From Micromonospora sp. NBC_00389 (GTDB lineage Bacteria > Actinomycetota > Actinomycetes > Mycobacteriales > Micromonosporaceae), in NCBI RefSeq assembly GCF_036059255.1, contig NZ_CP107947.1:5642001-5706000 (forward strand): 64,000 nt of DNA, read 5' to 3'. Of this stretch, positions 60,517 to 64,000 are shown piece after piece. The stretch's first letter is position 1. Every line of letters begins with the position of its first letter. Position numbers and translations under genes: made by a program. A model generated the notes under the pieces. It was not told where the DNA came from. It searched no databases and saw nothing but the letters and a program-made list of their open reading frames with translations.

Positions 60517-62196
60517 ATGGGCGACGCCGCCAACCTGGAAGCCGCCGGTGCTGCGGTACGGCACCTGAGCGGCCTGCTGGCGGACGTCTGGTTGGCGGTG
60601 GACGCTCCGGACCACGTCGGTGGGCGCTGGATGGAGATCTGCCGTGGGTCGCCGGTCGACCCGGTGTTCGTCTGCATCGACGCCATGAGCAACGTGCTGC
60701 ACGTGCGGTACCTCGACCCGGAGAACCTCTCCATCGTCTACCTGCCCGGCTGGTACTACGAGGTGGCGACGGCCGCCTCGCTGGGCCGGCCGCTCGACCC
60801 GTCCGCCGTGACCGTGCTGGATTTCCCGGCCGCGCGTCCGCTCGCCTTCGACCTGACCGTCGAACACAGGATCGGGGGTGCGGCGGAGACCGTCACACTC
60901 CCCCAGGGCCGCGAGCCGGTCGAGTACGAGCCACTCCCCTTCGGGTACGCGTTCGCAGCCGCGCGCGGCTTCGGTATCACCGATGCGCCGGCGGGCACCG
61001 ACCCGGCGACGGACCTGTCGGCGATCTTCCACTGGGGTGCGATGTCGCTGCGGGTCGCCGCGGCGCCGGGCGTCACGTTCGAGCAGCGGCCGTTGCTGGG
61101 CGAGGTCGCCCTGGGTGTCGTCCGGGCGGCCTACCGTCCGGGTGACGGCACCGTCACCTGCGATCAGGCGCTGCGCTTCGAGTTCGAGCGGCACCGTCAT
61201 CCGATGACGGTGCCGCCGCTCGGCGCGCCGTTGCGTGCCGTACCGCTGGCGGAGCCGGACATCGTCGCGAACGCCGTCGCCATGGGCCGGGCACTCGGCG
61301 AGCCGCAACCCGTGGCGGTGCAGGAGACCTGCCCGGATGGCGTCGACCTGGTGCTGATGAAGCCGGACCCGCGCCGGTTGCCTCGGGGAACCCCGTGGAG
61401 TTGGCAGCCGAACTGGCTGGTCGAGACGGCGAAGGTCGTCGATGATGCCGTGTTCGCGATGTTGATGAGCCTGCTCGACACCTACGTCCAGTGGCTCGGC
61501 GGGTTGCCGGAGGCCGCACCCGTACCGATCCGCATCCGCGTCGATCCGGCGAGTGCGGAGGACCGCTTCGCCTATCGACTCGACTTTCTGGACGCGGACG
61601 GCGAGGTGTCGTCCGAACCGCCGGACACGACCGCGGCCTTCGCGCCGTGCTTCCGGTTGACCGTGGTCCGCACCGAGAACGTGCGGGTCGTCCTGGACCT
61701 GCCCCTCGGTGCGGCGGGTGATTCGGACATCGACGGTGTCGTCCAGTACCGCGAGAAGGTCGTCACGCATGTCGACGACGTGCCGCTGCTGATCGCCGAC
61801 GGCGAGGTTGGCGCCAAGGCCGTTCTGGAGGCACGGCCGGCGACGATCGAGGAGTTGGTCCACATCGTTGTGGCGGTCGGCGAGTTCGTTCCGTTTCCGC
61901 CCCTGCAGGTCATGTACGACCTACGTGACCTGGGCAGCGTGGCGGCGTACGTGCTGACCGGGAAGAATCTCTACGGCGAGCCGATGGGTGGCCTGGAGGC
62001 GGCGATCACCCTCGGTGGTGTGCTCCTTCCCGAGGTCGCCGAACGGGCGGTTGGCTCGCTGCTCGCCTCGGGCCGGCGGGTCACGACCCTCGGCGACGAT
62101 CCCGGCCGGCGTCTGCGGGAGGCGGCGGAGGCAGTGGTGCCCGGCGACGCGGCGTTGGCCCGTTCGCTGGTCGAACGCGTCGAGGACCAGCCATGA
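60517..62196 (+). CDS. Uncharacterised protein with a pre-toxin-like C-terminal segment
   Basis: A 559-residue protein I do not recognise as a whole. No signal peptide and no firm membrane helix are seen; the composition is ordinary and soluble. Near the C-terminus, VMYDLRDLGSVAAYVLTGKN followed by LYGEPMGGLEAAITLGGVLL (about residues 467-506) resembles the PT-TG/pre-toxin linker (TG-x-x-x-x-G-x-x-L-x-x-x-E-R/A) placed before toxin domains in polymorphic toxins. No nuclease or other toxin domain follows: only about 50 residues remain. Its stop overlaps the next start by four bases (ATGA). It could be a secretion-substrate adaptor, an immunity component or an unrelated enzyme. Confidence 0.65.
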   Translation: MGDAANLEAAGAAVRHLSGLLADVWLAVDAPDHVGGRWMEICRGSPVDPVFVCIDAMSNVLHVRYLDPENLSIVYLPGWYYEVATAASLGRPLDPSAVTVLDFPAARPLAFDLTVEHRIGGAAETVTLPQGREPVEYEPLPFGYAFAAARGFGITDAPAGTDPATDLSAIFHWGAMSLRVAAAPGVTFEQRPLLGEVALGVVRAAYRPGDGTVTCDQALRFEFERHRHPMTVPPLGAPLRAVPLAEPDIVANAVAMGRALGEPQPVAVQETCPDGVDLVLMKPDPRRLPRGTPWSWQPNWLVETAKVVDDAVFAMLMSLLDTYVQWLGGLPEAAPVPIRIRVDPASAEDRFAYRLDFLDADGEVSSEPPDTTAAFAPCFRLTVVRTENVRVVLDLPLGAAGDSDIDGVVQYREKVVTHVDDVPLLIADGEVGAKAVLEARPATIEELVHIVVAVGEFVPFPPLQVMYDLRDLGSVAAYVLTGKNLYGEPMGGLEAAITLGGVLLPEVAERAVGSLLASGRRVTTLGDDPGRRLREAAEAVVPGDAALARSLVERVEDQP

Positions 62197-63758
62197 CGCG
62201 GGTGCCGGCCAACGCCGGCCTGTCCGTACCGGAGCGGCTCGCACTGCTGGGCCAGTTGCAGCGCATGACTCCGCAGGCCCGGGCGCTCCTGCGGCCGGAC
62301 GTCCCGTCGCCTGCGTTCCTGCGCGATCCCGAGCAGCTGATCGACCGGTCCGGGGTCTGTTTTCGGTCCGGTTTCCTGCAGCATGCCTTCGAGGCGGCGC
62401 GCCGGGACTTCCCGGGCATGTCGATGGAGGGGTTCCTGGCCGGCGCAGGTCAGGGGTCGCTGCTGTCCGGTGTGGTCGACGCGCTGCTCGGGGAGGCGTC
62501 CGCGACGCTGCTGCGTACGTCGGATCCGGCGCGCTACGTCGACGCGCTGCGGCGGGCGTACGCCGATTTCCGGACGGTGTCGACGCCGTTCGACGGCGGG
62601 GTGTCCTATGGGTCCTACCGGTACCACGAGGGTTTTCACGTCGAGTTGCCCGATGATCTGAACGTCATGCCGATGAATGCTCCGGTCAGCCCGGGCCTGC
62701 GCTACCCGGCGTACGGCGCGGTGGTCACCGGCCGGGGCAACCGCTCGATCGGCATGTTGCTGGCGTCGCGGGTGTGGGACCGGGAGATCCCGTTGACCGC
62801 GCGGGGTCCGGAGCTGTTCCGGGAGCTGCAGGTGCGGAGCTCGGACGAGTTGCACGCCTGGGATTACGACCCCGACCTGCTGATGTCCGAGGTGCAGATC
62901 GCCCACATGGTCTCCACCGGGGACGCCCCGATCTACCGTTTCTCGTTCGAGACAGGGCCGCCCAGCGCCCGGACGGTCACACAGGCGCGTTGGGAGCTCG
63001 CGGCGCGGTTGGAGGACGAGCGGATTCTGACCGGCGACGACGCCGAGCTGCAGCGGTTGTGGGATCACCATGGTCGTAGCGCGACCGCGCCGCGCGGTGA
63101 TCCGCTGGACGTGCGCAGCCGCTACGGCCGTGATCCGTACTTCCGGCTTTCCCGCGATGAGTTGTTCGAGATGGCCATGCGGCTTCCGTCGGCGCGGAAC
63201 GTGGCCATCCGTGTCTACGAGTGGGAACACGCGAGGCCTCAGCGGTTCATCAAGGAGATGCAGCGCTGGGTTCGGACGTTGCGGAAGAAGCTCGACGAGG
63301 ATCTGTGGAGCAGCCGGCTGTCGATGCTGACCGGGGCGAGCGAGCCGGCCAATCTGCACCTGCTCTCCCCACGGGATCACGCGCTGACCGACCTCTATGC
63401 CGGACGCATGATGGGCGGCATGACCCGGCTGGACCGCTGGGGTAACCGCGTGGTCCCGACCGTCGCGGAAGAGGCCGACTACGACTATGCGGCGCGCGTG
63501 CAGGACTACACGTCCACGTACGGCGCGACGGCGGAGCCGTTTCCCCTGACCGACATCGCCCGGGTGACCGAGCCGGTCATCGCGTTCGACCAGCGGACCC
63601 TGGCCGAGCTGATGGCCGCGCTGCGGGACGACGAGTGGCAGCGGGCGCTGGCCTCGACACCCGAGGCGGCCGGGGCCTGGAACGAGCTCGTGCGACGACT
63701 CAACAGCCAGGTCGACCGCTACGGCATGCCGACCGCGCTGCGCCTGCCCCAACTCTGA
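62193..63758 (+). CDS. Uncharacterised protein, second gene of the cluster
   Basis: A 521-residue soluble protein of unknown family (MTRVPANAGLSVPERLALLGQLQRMTPQARALLRPDVPSP...). It contains helical N-terminal and C-terminal regions (HARPQRFIKEMQRWVRTLRKKLDEDLWSSRLSML) around a beta-rich middle with YHEGFHVELPDDLNVMPMN. H-E-G-F-H and E-x-x-H pairs are seen, but no accepted metalloenzyme motif. ATGA overlap with the preceding gene and a 14-base gap to the next give a tight operon. The pairing of large unknowns in such an arrangement suggests subunits of one complex. Confidence 0.65.
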   Translation: MTRVPANAGLSVPERLALLGQLQRMTPQARALLRPDVPSPAFLRDPEQLIDRSGVCFRSGFLQHAFEAARRDFPGMSMEGFLAGAGQGSLLSGVVDALLGEASATLLRTSDPARYVDALRRAYADFRTVSTPFDGGVSYGSYRYHEGFHVELPDDLNVMPMNAPVSPGLRYPAYGAVVTGRGNRSIGMLLASRVWDREIPLTARGPELFRELQVRSSDELHAWDYDPDLLMSEVQIAHMVSTGDAPIYRFSFETGPPSARTVTQARWELAARLEDERILTGDDAELQRLWDHHGRSATAPRGDPLDVRSRYGRDPYFRLSRDELFEMAMRLPSARNVAIRVYEWEHARPQRFIKEMQRWVRTLRKKLDEDLWSSRLSMLTGASEPANLHLLSPRDHALTDLYAGRMMGGMTRLDRWGNRVVPTVAEEADYDYAARVQDYTSTYGATAEPFPLTDIARVTEPVIAFDQRTLAELMAALRDDEWQRALASTPEAAGAWNELVRRLNSQVDRYGMPTALRLPQL

Positions 63759-63772
63759 CTGGAGGATCGGCC

Positions 63773-64000
63773 ATGCCGGCAACACCAGAGGCCACGCTCC
63801 GTTTCGTGCAGTTGCGCCGGGCGGGTGACCCCGCGGGTGCTGAGGACGGCGTCTGCTCCACTGGACCGAAGGTCATCGGACCGGTCCTCGATTTCCGCGA
63901 CGACTGGTCACCGCCGGTCAGGAATGCGCTGGCCAGCCGCGACGTCGAGCAGGCCTGGGCACTGTACGACGCCCGGAGGAAGGAGCAGGACGACGCGATC
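63773..64000 (+). CDS. Third gene of the unknown cluster, 3'-truncated
   Basis: The ATG has a GGAGGA six bases upstream and the frame is open to the window edge (76 codons seen: MPATPEATLRFVQLRRAGDP...). Not recognised from this fragment. It continues the unknown operon. Confidence 0.6.
   Translation, partial: MPATPEATLRFVQLRRAGDPAGAEDGVCSTGPKVIGPVLDFRDDWSPPVRNALASRDVEQAWALYDARRKEQDDAI

Overview
The window is chromosomal DNA of very high G+C content from a filamentous actinomycete. Gene content, long G/C-ending codon runs, many GTG starts, leaderless -10 boxes and a Mycobacterium-like gcvH-garA-ftsR block point to the Micromonosporaceae (Micromonospora or a close relative). The genus is an inference from general resemblance, not from a search.

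Layout. 0-5.2 kb: end of an exopolysaccharide/cell-surface locus (tyrosine autokinase, low-molecular-weight phosphatase, GT4 glycosyltransferase, DUF4012 protein, LPVTG surface protein). 5.2-15.1 kb: two near-identical secreted lysozyme-like proteins, each behind a long non-coding leader built from the same ordered repeats. Between them lie an MFS exporter, a geranylgeranyl-reductase-family flavoprotein, a Tat-exported 5'-nucleotidase and an AbiEii-like nucleotidyltransferase with a coupled partner. 15.4-24.3 kb: a selenocysteine island with a three-subunit formate dehydrogenase (in-frame UGA plus SECIS hairpin), tRNA-Sec, selA and selB. This is everything needed to make and insert selenocysteine except selD and the seryl-tRNA synthetase. 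24.4-31.5 kb: housekeeping and stress genes (CNNM/CorC protein, DNA glycosylase, universal stress protein, SpoIIE-type phosphatase with a MarR regulator).

31.7-38.0 kb: the conserved pgsA - DUF881 - sbp - DUF881 - gcvH - garA - ftsR - DUF151 - merR block, tightly packed with ATGA/GTGA overlaps, linking phospholipid synthesis, envelope proteins and a phospho-switch on central metabolism. 38.3-46.1 kb: a truncated haemoglobin, a flavohaemoglobin and a DivIVA-like protein, then a LysR/hydrolase/EamA group and a sirtuin. 46.2-49.2 kb: glycine riboswitch and gcvP. 49.3-56.9 kb: small regulators, PabB-like enzyme, peptide deformylase, GNAT, TauE permease, nuclease/phosphatase-fold protein, secreted M14 carboxypeptidase and a fasciclin lipoprotein.

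56.9-64 kb: a tyrosine recombinase whose start codon and putative -10 box sit inside a dif-like site. About 1.1 kb away is a second site resembling the chromosomal dif, which would place this region at the replication terminus. The window ends with three coupled genes I cannot assign to a family; the first carries a segment resembling the pre-toxin (PT-TG) linker of polymorphic toxins. The best candidates for undescribed biology are this unknown cluster, the recombinase/dif-like pair, and the duplicated repeat leaders.
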